Assembly: GCF_900177735.1 (NCBI RefSeq)
Contig: NZ_FXBB01000003.1
Span: forward strand, 1 to 64,000
DNA length: 64,000 bases
Reading direction: 5' to 3'
Origin: Dethiosulfovibrio salsuginis
Lineage (GTDB): Bacteria; Synergistota; Synergistia; Synergistales; Dethiosulfovibrionaceae
Notes under the pieces: model-generated
Databases searched by the model: none
What the model was told of the DNA's origin: nothing
The model's input: only the letters and a program-made list of their open reading frames with translations
Program-made: the position numbers and the translations under genes
Part shown: positions 1 through 8,287 of the stretch, in pieces
How the letters are laid out: the number at the start of each line of letters is the position of its first letter
Position numbering within the stretch: position 1 is the stretch's first letter

Positions 1-293
1 AGATGCTCTACGATTTTATCCGGTTCATGGGGAAGCTGAAGGCCACTTCCTTTATGGCCCTTCTGAGCCCCTTTACTCTTGTCGCTTTTCTTCCGGGAGC
101 TGGTCGGCTTGGGCTTTTTATAGCCGTCGCTGGAAGGAGGCTTAGAGCTGGTCTGGCTGTTTTGTTTCAGGATGGCTTCGAGTTCTGCCATACGGGCTTC
201 CAGTCTCTCAAGAGTCTCGCTTAGGGTCTTAATTATCGCCTTGAGCATCTGGGTGTCCTCGAAGAGCTCTTCATAGGTGGGCTTCTGAAACAT
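1..293 (-). CDS. IS66-family transposase, N-terminal part (runs off window)
   Basis: The reading frame starts at ATG 293 (preceded by AGGAGT) and leaves the window on the left, so only about 97 residues are seen. They show an amphipathic leader with an EARMAELEAILKQNSQTSS stretch, then KPPSSDGYKKPKP and a lysine-rich segment. The KQNSQTSSKPPSSDG string is typical of the start of IS66-type transposases (TnpC), just before the zinc-binding region. No tnpA or tnpB accessory genes lie upstream: non-coding end sequence follows directly, as in single-ORF IS66 relatives. Whether the element is complete cannot be judged. Confidence 0.85.
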   Translation of the reverse strand, partial: MFQKPTYEELFEDTQMLKAIIKTLSETLERLEARMAELEAILKQNSQTSSKPPSSDGYKKPKPTSSRKKSDKSKGAQKGHKGSGLQLPHEPDKIVEH

Positions 294-325
294 GAATAGG
301 ACTCCTTTCAGATTTATTCTGATGC

Positions 326-399
326 CATGATAGCACGTTGCAAGAGACTAAGAAACTGCTGGTTTAGGAGCTAAATTCGCAGGGGACTGAATAGTTACA
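326..399. repeat. IS66-type terminal sequence, copy 1
   Basis: This is a 74-base sequence beginning CATGATAGCACGTT and ending GACTGAATAGTTACA, just upstream of the transposase start. A copy that I align at roughly 84% identity lies at 63595-63669 in the same orientation. On the minus strand it begins TGTAACTATTCAG, which resembles the GTAA-type ends of IS66 elements. The core GAATAGTTACA recurs about 70 bases to the right (near 459-469) and near 61436-61446. I read it as the element's right end. Confidence 0.6.
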
Positions 400-470
400 A
401 TAAAGCAAATATGCCTAGAGCTCTCGATGGTCAAATTCTCTTCCTGACTTGGGGGTGCGAATAGTTACAA

Positions 471-499
471 AAAAAGGACCCCGAAAAGGGGTCCTTTTT
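471..499 (-). terminator. Rho-independent terminator
   Basis: AAAAAGGACCCC and GGGGTCCTTTTT form a 12-base perfect stem around a GAAA-type loop, with T-runs on both strands. It sits 26 bases past the stop of the coiled-coil gene at 525, so it ends that minus-strand transcript and may also stop transcription from the IS side. Confidence 0.85.
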
Positions 500-524
500 A
501 CGCAAAGATCTCGACTTGCCTTCT

Positions 525-2243
525 CTAGCTTGCGGGCTTCGCCTCCGCAGGGGCAGCAGGAGCCTGGTTCTCGAGGATCATGAGCTTGTCCTCAAGGGCT
601 TTCTGACGCTCCTCGTGAGCTCTGATGCTGGCGATAGCCTCGTTGAGCTCGGCCTGCTTCATCTCGAGAGCCTGCTTCAGAGCCTCGACCTCTTCTACGT
701 TTTTCTCCGAGAGACCCTCGAAGTTCTTGAGCTTCTCTACAAGCTCCTCTACCTTGGCTTTCGCCTCGGTGAGGGCTGCTTCTTTCTCCTCCATGGACTT
801 CTCGAAGTCCGCCTTCATGGACTCGGAGGAGGCTTTAAGCTCCTCAAGCTCTTTCTGGACGGTCTCGAAAAGGCCGGATTTCTCGGAGAGATCCTTCGCC
901 TTGGCGGTAGAATCTTCCTTGACGGCATTGAGCTCCTCGGTCACAGAGGAAAGGGCCTCGGACTTTTCGTTGAGTGAGGCCTCAAGCTCTGCCACTTTAG
1001 CCTCAAGGGCCTTGACCTGCTCGTCTCTTTCGGCAAGGGTCGCCTGGACGGACTCGATCTCAGCGCCTTTAGCGTTGAGGGCCTCTTTGGCCTTCTCTAT
1101 CTCTTCCCTGAGGGAACCCTGGGTCTTGGAGATCTCCAGCTTAAGGTCGGAGGCCTCTTTCTCGCTTACCGCAAGGTCCGCTTTGGTCTGGGAGAGGTCG
1201 AGAGACTGGTCTTTGTACTTTCTCTCAAGCTCGGCGACCTTGGTCTCAAGGGCGAGAAGGTCTCTTCTGGAGCTCTCAAGGTCGGCGGTAAGAGCGGCGT
1301 TATCCTTCTCCTTCTTCAGCAGGTCAGCCCTGGTCTTCTCGAGGGAATCCCTGGTGATAGCCAGGGTATCCCTGGTGATGCTCAGGCTATCCTGGGTGAG
1401 CTGAAGGGTGCTCTTGACGGGACCGACGGCCTCTTCCATAACCGCAGCCGCTGCGACCATAGGTACGGAGGGAAGTGAAATAGCCCCACCTTCGCCGAGC
1501 AGGCTCTCGTAGACCCTGAGATCTCTGGCGTATTTCCTGAGCTCCGCCTTACGATCCGCCACGGTCTGACGGATGTACTCGTCGTGCCTGGCTATGACCA
1601 TACGGTCGTCGCTGGCTTTCTCGTCGAAGGCCTTGAGGTCTTCCTCAAAGGTCGTAAGAGATCCCTGGATACCCTCTATGGCGACACCGGCTCCTTTGAT
1701 GGCCTCGTCCATAGCGGTAACTTTGTCCGCAAGGGTGGCTTTAACGGCCTCAAGCTCTTTCTTGAGCTCCTGTACCGCAGCGGCCTGTTTGGCTCCCTCA
1801 TCGGCAACCGAGCCTATACGGCTGTCCATTAAGGTCCAGACGACGTTGAAAAGGATCAGAAGCACGAGACCGACTATGGCGTACTTTCTCCAGTTTTTGG
1901 TCAGCTCTTCCTTCATGTCCTCCACGAACTTGTTGCCCTCTCCGCCGTCAGAACCACCGTTAGATCCGGAGTTACCCGTCTTGGGGCCTTTGTCCTTCTT
2001 ATCTCCGTCTTGGTTAAATAGCTGAAGGCCGTTGAACCAGTTGGTGATGGAAGCCAATGGGGACTCGTCCTCCGGGGTGGCGCACTTCTTCTCCTTGGTG
2101 CAGGACTGGGCTGAATCGGCATCCCACACGTCCTCCTGAAATGCACCGCTGGACATGTCCTTAGGGGCACCGCCCTCCTGGACCTTCCCGGTCTGAATGT
2201 TCTTCTTTTCCTCGTCGAGACTATTGCGTTTGTTTTTACTCAC
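525..2243 (-). CDS. Single-pass membrane protein with a long coiled coil, unknown function
   Basis: The protein has 572 residues. The start is GTG at 2243, seven bases after AAGGAGGAG. Residues 1-115 are polar and low-complexity with runs of Gly, Asp and Ser. Residues about 117-137 (IVGLVLLILFNVVWTL) form one membrane span. The rest, about 140-555, is Glu/Lys/Ala-rich heptad sequence with almost no proline, as in SMC-like coiled coils, and includes short repeats such as LTQDSLSITRDTLAITRDSL. The tail is Ala/Pro-rich (APAAPAEAKPAS). A cytoplasmic N-terminus with an extracytoplasmic coil is likely from the charge pattern. It is monocistronic, with its own terminator. I recognise no family; a structural cell-envelope role is only a guess. 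Confidence 0.8.
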   Translation of the reverse strand: MSKNKRNSLDEEKKNIQTGKVQEGGAPKDMSSGAFQEDVWDADSAQSCTKEKKCATPEDESPLASITNWFNGLQLFNQDGDKKDKGPKTGNSGSNGGSDGGEGNKFVEDMKEELTKNWRKYAIVGLVLLILFNVVWTLMDSRIGSVADEGAKQAAAVQELKKELEAVKATLADKVTAMDEAIKGAGVAIEGIQGSLTTFEEDLKAFDEKASDDRMVIARHDEYIRQTVADRKAELRKYARDLRVYESLLGEGGAISLPSVPMVAAAAVMEEAVGPVKSTLQLTQDSLSITRDTLAITRDSLEKTRADLLKKEKDNAALTADLESSRRDLLALETKVAELERKYKDQSLDLSQTKADLAVSEKEASDLKLEISKTQGSLREEIEKAKEALNAKGAEIESVQATLAERDEQVKALEAKVAELEASLNEKSEALSSVTEELNAVKEDSTAKAKDLSEKSGLFETVQKELEELKASSESMKADFEKSMEEKEAALTEAKAKVEELVEKLKNFEGLSEKNVEEVEALKQALEMKQAELNEAIASIRAHEERQKALEDKLMILENQAPAAPAEAKPAS

Positions 2244-2366
2244 CGAGAATTCTCCTCCTTCCGTTATTCACAAATGATCTTAGAGTAACACCTATTACAG
2301 CTTACCACCATCCCGTCGATTTTACCATTTCAGAGGGATTCGTGGGAGACAATTATGCGTTTTGGA

Positions 2367-3965
2367 TCAAAAACCGTCCAGTTTCGATCCGAAAGGGAAA
2401 AGACCGGGTATCTCCACCGGCAACTTACCGAAAAACTCGCCTTTTGTAAGGCCACTGGACAGTGCCCTCAAGGTCTCAGGCCGATCGCCGTAACAGGCGA
2501 TAACCGTTCCAGCGTCGGGATAGGCCACTACATCGTAGGGGGTTTTCATGGAGAGGAGGACCACTTTATCCCCTAAAGAGGCCAAAAGAGGCACCGCCGA
2601 ACGGTACTTCAGGATGTCGTAAGTCCCGACTAAAACCCTATCGAAAGAAGCCCCTTTCTCCACAAGGTCTTCATGACCGTTTTCGTCAAAAGGTTGCAGC
2701 GAGACCTTTACACCAGATTCTCTGAGGAAACTCGCCAGGATCTCCCCTTTGGCGATTGAGACCTCAGGCCAAAGAAGCAACACCGAGCTATCGCCGATAG
2801 GCAGGGAGCCATCGCTTTTTATCAAGGTGACGCTATTAACGGCGATCTCCCTCATCAGGTCCGAGCCGTCTATCCACAGGGGACGTCCACTTTCACCGTA
2901 AAGCCCTATGGAGTTTTTCCACTTCACGATACGGTCTATGGCCCTATCCAGCACCGCCTCATCGAGCTCGCCGGAGGCCACAGCCTGAACGATACGATCG
3001 TGGACCTCTCCGTGTCTCTCCGGCGGAAAGGCGGGATCGGCACCGAGGAGTATCATGTCCACCCCTGCTTTGAGAGCCATAACCGTCGCCTCAGGGACAC
3101 CCCACCGATCGGAGATAGCCTTCATCCCCATCGAGTCGGAGAGGATCACCCCGTCAAACCCCATCTCCTCCCGCAACAGTGACACCATAGCAGGGGATAG
3201 TGTGGCAGGAAGATCACCTGTCAGCTCAGGGACCACCACGTGAGCGGTCATAATAGCGGGAACCCCCGCTTCAATAGCCGCCTTGAAGGGAACGAGTTCA
3301 AGAGCCCTCAGAGAGTCCAGCGATCTGTCCAGAACGGGGAGGTCAAGGTGTGAGTCCATGTCCACGTCGCCGTGGCCCGGGAAGTGTTTAGCGGAACAGC
3401 CCAGACCGGACTCCATAAAACCCTCTATCATGGCGACGCCCATAGACGACACCAGATCGACATTATCCCCGAAGGAACGGACCCCTATGACCGGATTGTA
3501 GGGGTTGCTGTTTACGTCCACCACCGGGGCATAATCGACGTCGACACCGAGGCTTTTCATCTGGGTGCCTATGACGTAGCCCTGACGTCTGGCGAGGGAT
3601 ATATCCCCGGTAGCTCCTAAGGCCATGAGGCCGGGAAAATCGGAATCATCGGTCCTTATCCTGGCGACCAACCCTCCTTCCTGGTCGAGAGCCACCATTA
3701 TCGGCTCGTCCAGAGGGCATCTCTTTCTAAGATCGGAGATAAGCTCTTTGACCTGAGAGGGGTTTTCGACGTTCCACCTATAGAGGATAACCCCTCCTGG
3801 CTGTATTGACTTAAGACGATCGAGGGTAGGACCGTCAAGAACAGGACCTCTGAAAGCCAGTGCCAGCACCTGTCCCGCCTTTGCCCGGACCGTCATAGAC
3901 CAGGCCACCTCGCCCCAGAAAAGGGGCAGGAGTAGGACCAGGACGAGAAGTCTGACCACGATCAT
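2367..3965 (-). CDS. nagZ: Glycoside hydrolase family 3, NagZ-like beta-N-acetylhexosaminidase
   Basis: The start is ATG 3965, overlapping the stop of the YeeE gene (ATGA), which gives 532 residues; a longer in-frame extension would run through that upstream gene. Residues 1-23 are a signal peptide (LLVLVLLLPLFWGEVAWS). The family 3 signature KHFPGHGD is at 193-200 followed by SHLDLP, and Asp277 in VILSDSMGMK fits the nucleophile. The Asp/His dyad of the KHFPGHGDxxxDSH region is the hallmark of NagZ-type enzymes, which remove N-acetylglucosamine from muropeptides. With 532 residues it carries a C-terminal domain beyond the roughly 340-residue enterobacterial NagZ, as in Gram-positive and secreted relatives. 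It is the last gene of the 8202-2367 run. The substrate is inferred from the motif. Confidence 0.88.
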   Translation of the reverse strand: MIVVRLLVLVLLLPLFWGEVAWSMTVRAKAGQVLALAFRGPVLDGPTLDRLKSIQPGGVILYRWNVENPSQVKELISDLRKRCPLDEPIMVALDQEGGLVARIRTDDSDFPGLMALGATGDISLARRQGYVIGTQMKSLGVDVDYAPVVDVNSNPYNPVIGVRSFGDNVDLVSSMGVAMIEGFMESGLGCSAKHFPGHGDVDMDSHLDLPVLDRSLDSLRALELVPFKAAIEAGVPAIMTAHVVVPELTGDLPATLSPAMVSLLREEMGFDGVILSDSMGMKAISDRWGVPEATVMALKAGVDMILLGADPAFPPERHGEVHDRIVQAVASGELDEAVLDRAIDRIVKWKNSIGLYGESGRPLWIDGSDLMREIAVNSVTLIKSDGSLPIGDSSVLLLWPEVSIAKGEILASFLRESGVKVSLQPFDENGHEDLVEKGASFDRVLVGTYDILKYRSAVPLLASLGDKVVLLSMKTPYDVVAYPDAGTVIACYGDRPETLRALSSGLTKGEFFGKLPVEIPGLFPFGSKLDGF

Positions 3966-4489
3966 AGGTCGTTTCTGTCGAATATGACCGACAGACCTCC
4001 AGCTAAGGCGAGAAAGCCCGCCACCCACAGCCAGGGGCTGGTATCGGTGTAGGAGGGCAAGGTTATCTTTCCCAGGTCCCCCCAGGAAAAGATCGATAGT
4101 TTGGTAAAGGGGTAAAGCTCGGCGAACAGAATAGCTCCGACCACCATACCGGCTATTCCCGCTAAAGCGTCCACCCTTCCCTCTCCCAGGGCCCCTACCG
4201 CCGTCCCTGGACAGTATCCCAGCATGGCCCAACCTAGGCCGAAAATCACGCCGCCGACCAGGTTAGTCCCAAGGACCGTCGACTTTATCGATAAAGAGAT
4301 AAGCCCCATCTGGCTCAGAAGCTGTATCCCCACCATGCCGGTACAGACCGCGGACATCATGAACTTTACTATGGTCATATCCTCCATCAGAAGGGCGCCT
4401 AGCTGACGGTCGTACCTAAGGACCTCCGATCTCTGCATCAGAAAACCGAAGATCAGCCCCGTCGCCAGGGCCATAATCGACTCAAACAT
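3962..4489 (-). CDS. YeeE/YedE (DUF395) transporter, second half
   Basis: This 175-residue membrane protein has about four to five spans and the conserved GYCPGTAVGALGEGR motif, whose cysteine is characteristic of the YeeE/YedE family. Family members import thiosulfate or related sulfur compounds by passing sulfur between conserved cysteines. In many bacteria the family is one protein of about 350 residues; here it is split into two adjacent half-size genes, and this half starts four bases after the other ends. Its stop overlaps the nagZ start. The substrate is inferred. Confidence 0.85.
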   Translation of the reverse strand: MFESIMALATGLIFGFLMQRSEVLRYDRQLGALLMEDMTIVKFMMSAVCTGMVGIQLLSQMGLISLSIKSTVLGTNLVGGVIFGLGWAMLGYCPGTAVGALGEGRVDALAGIAGMVVGAILFAELYPFTKLSIFSWGDLGKITLPSYTDTSPWLWVAGFLALAGGLSVIFDRNDL

Positions 4490-4493
4490 ACCG

Positions 4494-5015
4494 TCAGCTC
4501 CTTCCGTATATTATCCTGGCCATAACTACGCCTCCGACAAAGAAGGCGACCAAAGAGACTACCCCACTGACCGAAAGCTGCATCAGGCCGCTGAGGCCGT
4601 GGCCCGAGGGACATCCGTCGGCCATTCTCGCCCCAAAGGCGGCCAGTATACCGCCAAGAAAGGCGACCACCAGACGAGGCCACTGTCTCGCACCGAACTT
4701 TTCCCTCCAAAGCTCGGGGACACCGTCGATAAAGAAGGTCCCGTTCATCGTGGACGACAGAAGGGCACCTAGGAAAATGCCGACGAGAAAAAGAAACTGC
4801 CAGTCCGCTTTAAAGGAATATTTCGCGAAATACTCCAGTGTCAGAGCGCGCTCCGGGGCGACAACCCCGTAAACCGCCGCCCCCATCCTGGCGAAGGTCG
4901 TGGAAGCCCCAAAAAACTTTCCCGTCAAAAACACCGAAACAACCGAAAGCACCCCTGTAATCGCCCCTGCCAAGTAGGGGTTAAGTGCCCTTTGGCCTTT
5001 TTCAAAAGAATACAT
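4494..5015 (-). CDS. YeeE/YedE (DUF395) transporter, first half
   Basis: This 173-residue protein has four to five membrane spans and the second family motif, ADGCPSGHGLSGL, with its conserved cysteine near residue 127. Together with the gene at 3962 it would form a complete two-part channel like the PmpA/PmpB-type or TsuA proteins. The start is ATG 5015 with AAGGAG just upstream. The gap to the HD-GYP gene is 17 bases, so co-transcription is likely. In a peptide- and sulfur-metabolising anaerobe, thiosulfate or a persulfide-like species is a sensible cargo, but nothing in the sequence fixes it. Confidence 0.85.
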   Translation of the reverse strand: MYSFEKGQRALNPYLAGAITGVLSVVSVFLTGKFFGASTTFARMGAAVYGVVAPERALTLEYFAKYSFKADWQFLFLVGIFLGALLSSTMNGTFFIDGVPELWREKFGARQWPRLVVAFLGGILAAFGARMADGCPSGHGLSGLMQLSVSGVVSLVAFFVGGVVMARIIYGRS

Positions 5016-5032
5016 CTTCTCCTTAAACCTCC

Positions 5033-7147
5033 TTATACTGATTGTCGATCCACCTGATGATTGTCGGCGATTGAGACATGGATATCCCTGAAAAAGTCGC
5101 CGTTTACCCTAAAGATATCGAGCACCTCAGGGTCAAAATGCCCTGGCATAACCCGACCGTCTCCCTTTAGAATTATCCTGCTGGCCTCCTCGTGGGAGAA
5201 GGCGGGCTTGTAGCTTCTCTCCTCCCTCAGAGCATCGTAAACATCGCATAGAGAGACTATTCTCCCTTCGAGGGGAATGGCCTCCCCTGAAAGACCTTCG
5301 GGATAACCGGACCCATCCCATCTTTCGTGATGGTAGCGGCAGATATTTCTGGCCATCTCGAGCCAGGCAGAATCCCCTAGCATATCGGCACCGTAGGGAG
5401 CGTGCCTCTTCATCTCCCTGAACTCATCCTCCGTCAGAGCACCCGGTTTCGTAAGGATATCCCTGCTCACCCTGACCTTTCCCAAGTCGTGCAACTGGGC
5501 GTATACCCTTATGTCCTCCACGTAGGCTTCGTCCCTGCCGAGCTCCCTGGCGATAAAAGCGGCGTATTCTCCCACCCTGGCGATATGTCCTCCGGTCTCC
5601 TCGTGGTATATCTCCGTAAAAGCCTGCATCCTGAGGGCAAAATAATGGAAAGAGGACCTGACCTCCGTCAGGAGTTCGTTGGCGTGCAAGAGGCCACCTA
5701 AGGTGAGGGCGAACCTCCGAAGGACCTCGCTGACCCTTTCCTGGGAGTATTCCCCACAGCCCTCCATAACCACGTAGCCCGCCACTTTATCCATAAAATG
5801 AACGGGAACTATGAGGGTTCGGCTTTCGTCACAGATTTTTTTGTCCCTGAAGGACAGCTTATCGAGGGAAAGGGATCTAGACCTATTTCCCGCCTCGCCC
5901 CAGATATAGGGAACCCCTCTGTTCAGAGCCACTAGGGCGGAAAAGCTGCACCGGAAGGTCTTTTTGAGGTTTTCCGCCATGTTTGAAGCCATTCCCTGAA
6001 GGGTCCTTCCATCGGTAACTCCCTGGGCTAGGCAGAGGATGTTCTCCAGCTGGCCCATGGCGAGCTCAAGGTCCGCGTTTGTCATCCTGAGGCTATCCTC
6101 CATGGCCTTGGTCTCTTCCAGATAGGCCATAAGGGTCTCTTCCTTGTCGCTCAAGGTCCGAAGGAGTATGCCGAAAGCGTCCCTCAGATCCCCTTCCTCG
6201 GTGAAAGAGGGCTCCAGCGCTCCCATCTGATGGTCAAAGTCGACCAGGTACTCGGACATCTCAAGGGAGTTATCGCAGAGGTTTACCCTCTCCGATGCTC
6301 CAAAGAGAAACTGGACCCATCGGCTGAAAGAGCTGGAGACCCTCTCGTAACCTCTCCAGAATATGACCAAAAACAGGCCTGAGCCTACCAGGATAAGCAA
6401 CGCCACCGACAGAGCCTGCACGGCGGAGACCTGGAAAAGCACGGACTCAGGATACACAGAGACGAGGAACAGCCCTCCGACCAACATCCTGGAAAAGGCG
6501 CGGGCCCTACCTATGGACAGGTCTAAATTCTGGCTTCTCTCCGCCAACAGCGCTCTAGGTAGCACCGACCCTATAGGGACCGGCAGGTCGGGACTCCAAC
6601 TATACAGGACCTGGCCAGCGCTGGATACTAAAGCCATAGCGGTGTCCTCTTTCGCCCTTATCCTTATGGAGCTGAGCAGTCGATAGCTATCTATCTCGCA
6701 TATGAGCCATCCCGATGGAATAGGGACGGATATTATAAGCCCTGGGGACGATACGTCCCCGAAAAGGGACGACGGAATCCACTTCCCCGATAACATCTCA
6801 CTTGGGATAACCATTCCTCCCTGGACGTAGGGCAGGTTGCTCCATCGTATTGTACCTTTTCTGTCGGACAGCAGAAGCCCCCGGATCTCGGGAAAGGACA
6901 TCATGAACTGCTCCGCCTCCATGCTGATACCCGTAAAACCCCAGAACTGAACGGCCTTTTGATAGCCTCTCAGCTTATCGTCCAGAAACAAAGACAGATA
7001 ATCAAACTGATCGACCACAGCTGAATCGTAGTTTTGAACCGCTACCACCCATGTCCTCCAGAAAGCCAGAGACGATCCGGCGACGACGAGGGCGGCCATG
7101 ACCGCTATCAGGTGGCGACCGTAGCTCTTTAAGGACCGAATCTTCAT
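5033..7147 (-). CDS. Membrane HD-GYP cyclic-di-GMP phosphodiesterase with extracytoplasmic sensor
   Basis: The start is ATG 7147 (ATGA overlap with the binding-protein stop), giving 704 residues. The N-terminus has a span at about 13-32, an extracytoplasmic sensory region of about 215 residues, and a second span near 250-275 (LSVALLILVGSGLFLVIFW). A linker helix and a GAF-like region follow, then an HD-GYP domain from about 515. The catalytic set looks complete: HDLGK near 552, HHERWDGSGYP near 605, and DVYDAL. The expected reaction is hydrolysis of cyclic-di-GMP. It is coupled to an orphan periplasmic binding protein, which suggests ligand-controlled second-messenger output. Confidence 0.88.
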   Translation of the reverse strand: MKIRSLKSYGRHLIAVMAALVVAGSSLAFWRTWVVAVQNYDSAVVDQFDYLSLFLDDKLRGYQKAVQFWGFTGISMEAEQFMMSFPEIRGLLLSDRKGTIRWSNLPYVQGGMVIPSEMLSGKWIPSSLFGDVSSPGLIISVPIPSGWLICEIDSYRLLSSIRIRAKEDTAMALVSSAGQVLYSWSPDLPVPIGSVLPRALLAERSQNLDLSIGRARAFSRMLVGGLFLVSVYPESVLFQVSAVQALSVALLILVGSGLFLVIFWRGYERVSSSFSRWVQFLFGASERVNLCDNSLEMSEYLVDFDHQMGALEPSFTEEGDLRDAFGILLRTLSDKEETLMAYLEETKAMEDSLRMTNADLELAMGQLENILCLAQGVTDGRTLQGMASNMAENLKKTFRCSFSALVALNRGVPYIWGEAGNRSRSLSLDKLSFRDKKICDESRTLIVPVHFMDKVAGYVVMEGCGEYSQERVSEVLRRFALTLGGLLHANELLTEVRSSFHYFALRMQAFTEIYHEETGGHIARVGEYAAFIARELGRDEAYVEDIRVYAQLHDLGKVRVSRDILTKPGALTEDEFREMKRHAPYGADMLGDSAWLEMARNICRYHHERWDGSGYPEGLSGEAIPLEGRIVSLCDVYDALREERSYKPAFSHEEASRIILKGDGRVMPGHFDPEVLDIFRVNGDFFRDIHVSIADNHQVDRQSV

Positions 7148-8202
7148 GGCTCCACCTCCGATACCGTTCCATCCTTGAGACGAAAGAACTTCAGGTTCGC
7201 AGAGGCATCGCCGAAGCGATCTACGTTGAATTTCCACCCAGGGGCCAGAACCTCCCTCGGACGGGAGAGAGCGGACCTCAGAGCCTCTCCTCTGGCCTTA
7301 GGGTTCTCCTCCAGGACATCGGTGAGATAGGCCATGGCGGCAGCACCGTGTCGGGCGAACAGGCCAAGGTCAAGGTCTCGTTCTGCCACCAAAAACGTCG
7401 TGAAAGGGTCGTCCGGTATCTCCGATGGATCGTAGGTCGAGGAAAAGAAAAAGTAGCCCCCTGGAACAGCCAGCAAGGTTTTAAAGTCGGATCCCTGAGA
7501 CCACCTCGCCAACACCACCGGGACAGGGGGCCAGTGAAGAAGGATATCCTGGATAATCCAATAGGTTCTGGAGGGCTCGGCCACGACCAAAATGGCGTCG
7601 CCGGAGAGGTCGTTAGCCCCTCCTGGGTAGCTTGAGATACCACCAACTCTGACAGAAGAGTTCTCCTCCATGTCGTTTACGAGCTGGTTTACGTAGGCGT
7701 CGTTGTAGGGAGATCTGTACACCGCCACCTTGGAGGCACCTATAGCGCTTAAAAATCTCCCTATCTGAACCCCTTCCCCCTGGCTATCCTCCACCACCCT
7801 GAAAAACCAGTCCTCTTTACCGGAGAAAGTCGAAGAGGACGCAGCAGGAGACAGAACAGGGATCCGAAGCCTCTCCGCTACAGGGACGGCGAAGGCCGCC
7901 TCAAGGGAGAGGGGAAACCCCACCACCGCGGCGACCCCCTTGGAGGCCAGGAACTCCAGGGCCTCGTTGGGATCGTCCCTGTAGGTGGCTATCTCCAGTT
8001 TTAGACGGAGAGGCCGTTTTTGATCGTTATACCAGGTGACGTAAGACTGTATCACCGATAACATAGCTCCCTCCGACGCCGACAGCGCCGCCCTGTCGTT
8101 GATCGCGACGCCGACGGTGACCGTAGGAACTCGAAAGGCGATAATCGCGACGACGACTACCGTCAGAACCGCTAGAGCTGCAAAAATAGCTCGTTTTATC
8201 AC
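7144..8202 (-). CDS. Type 1 periplasmic binding protein (LivJ-like), orphan, paired with HD-GYP sensor
   Basis: I place the start at GTG 8202, because ATAGGAGGGAGG lies at correct spacing there; an upstream ATG at 8229 has no ribosome site. The product has 352 residues: a hydrophobic N-terminal segment (ALAVLTVVVVAIIAF) without a clear cleavage site, possibly an anchor, then a two-lobed fold with TVTVGVAIND and a VPVLSPAASSST-like ligand-loop region typical of branched-chain amino acid binding proteins. No ABC permease or ATPase accompanies it. It overlaps the membrane HD-GYP gene, so it probably acts as a ligand-sensing partner rather than in transport. Confidence 0.8.
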   Translation of the reverse strand: MIKRAIFAALAVLTVVVVAIIAFRVPTVTVGVAINDRAALSASEGAMLSVIQSYVTWYNDQKRPLRLKLEIATYRDDPNEALEFLASKGVAAVVGFPLSLEAAFAVPVAERLRIPVLSPAASSSTFSGKEDWFFRVVEDSQGEGVQIGRFLSAIGASKVAVYRSPYNDAYVNQLVNDMEENSSVRVGGISSYPGGANDLSGDAILVVAEPSRTYWIIQDILLHWPPVPVVLARWSQGSDFKTLLAVPGGYFFFSSTYDPSEIPDDPFTTFLVAERDLDLGLFARHGAAAMAYLTDVLEENPKARGEALRSALSRPREVLAPGWKFNVDRFGDASANLKFFRLKDGTVSEVEP

Positions 8203-8232
8203 AGGCCGCCTCCCTCCTATCCCGTCCATGGC

Positions 8233-8261
8233 CTATAATGGCCAGGAGAGATTACAATCAA
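8233..8261 (-). promoter_or_regulatory. Candidate sigma-70 promoter for the binding protein/HD-GYP operon
   Basis: On the minus strand TTGATT and TTATAG are separated by 17 bases, just upstream of the GTG at 8202. A TATAAT lies at 8234-8239 on the plus strand and could serve the divergent S9 peptidase, but I see no good -35 for it. The 85-base divergent region holds nothing else obvious. Confidence 0.35.
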
Positions 8262-8287
8262 CCATACCATATAAGGAGGATACCACA

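Noticed and set aside
625-1404. Long open frames on the plus strand opposite the coiled-coil gene, rich in Ser and Leu
   Set aside because: They are the antisense image of Glu/Lys-rich heptads and have no ribosome site or terminator. The minus-strand gene has both.
4224-4232. A 621-codon NagZ frame starting at 4232
   Set aside because: It would run through the YeeE gene; ATG 3965 yields a proper signal peptide and overlaps the upstream stop in the style of this operon.
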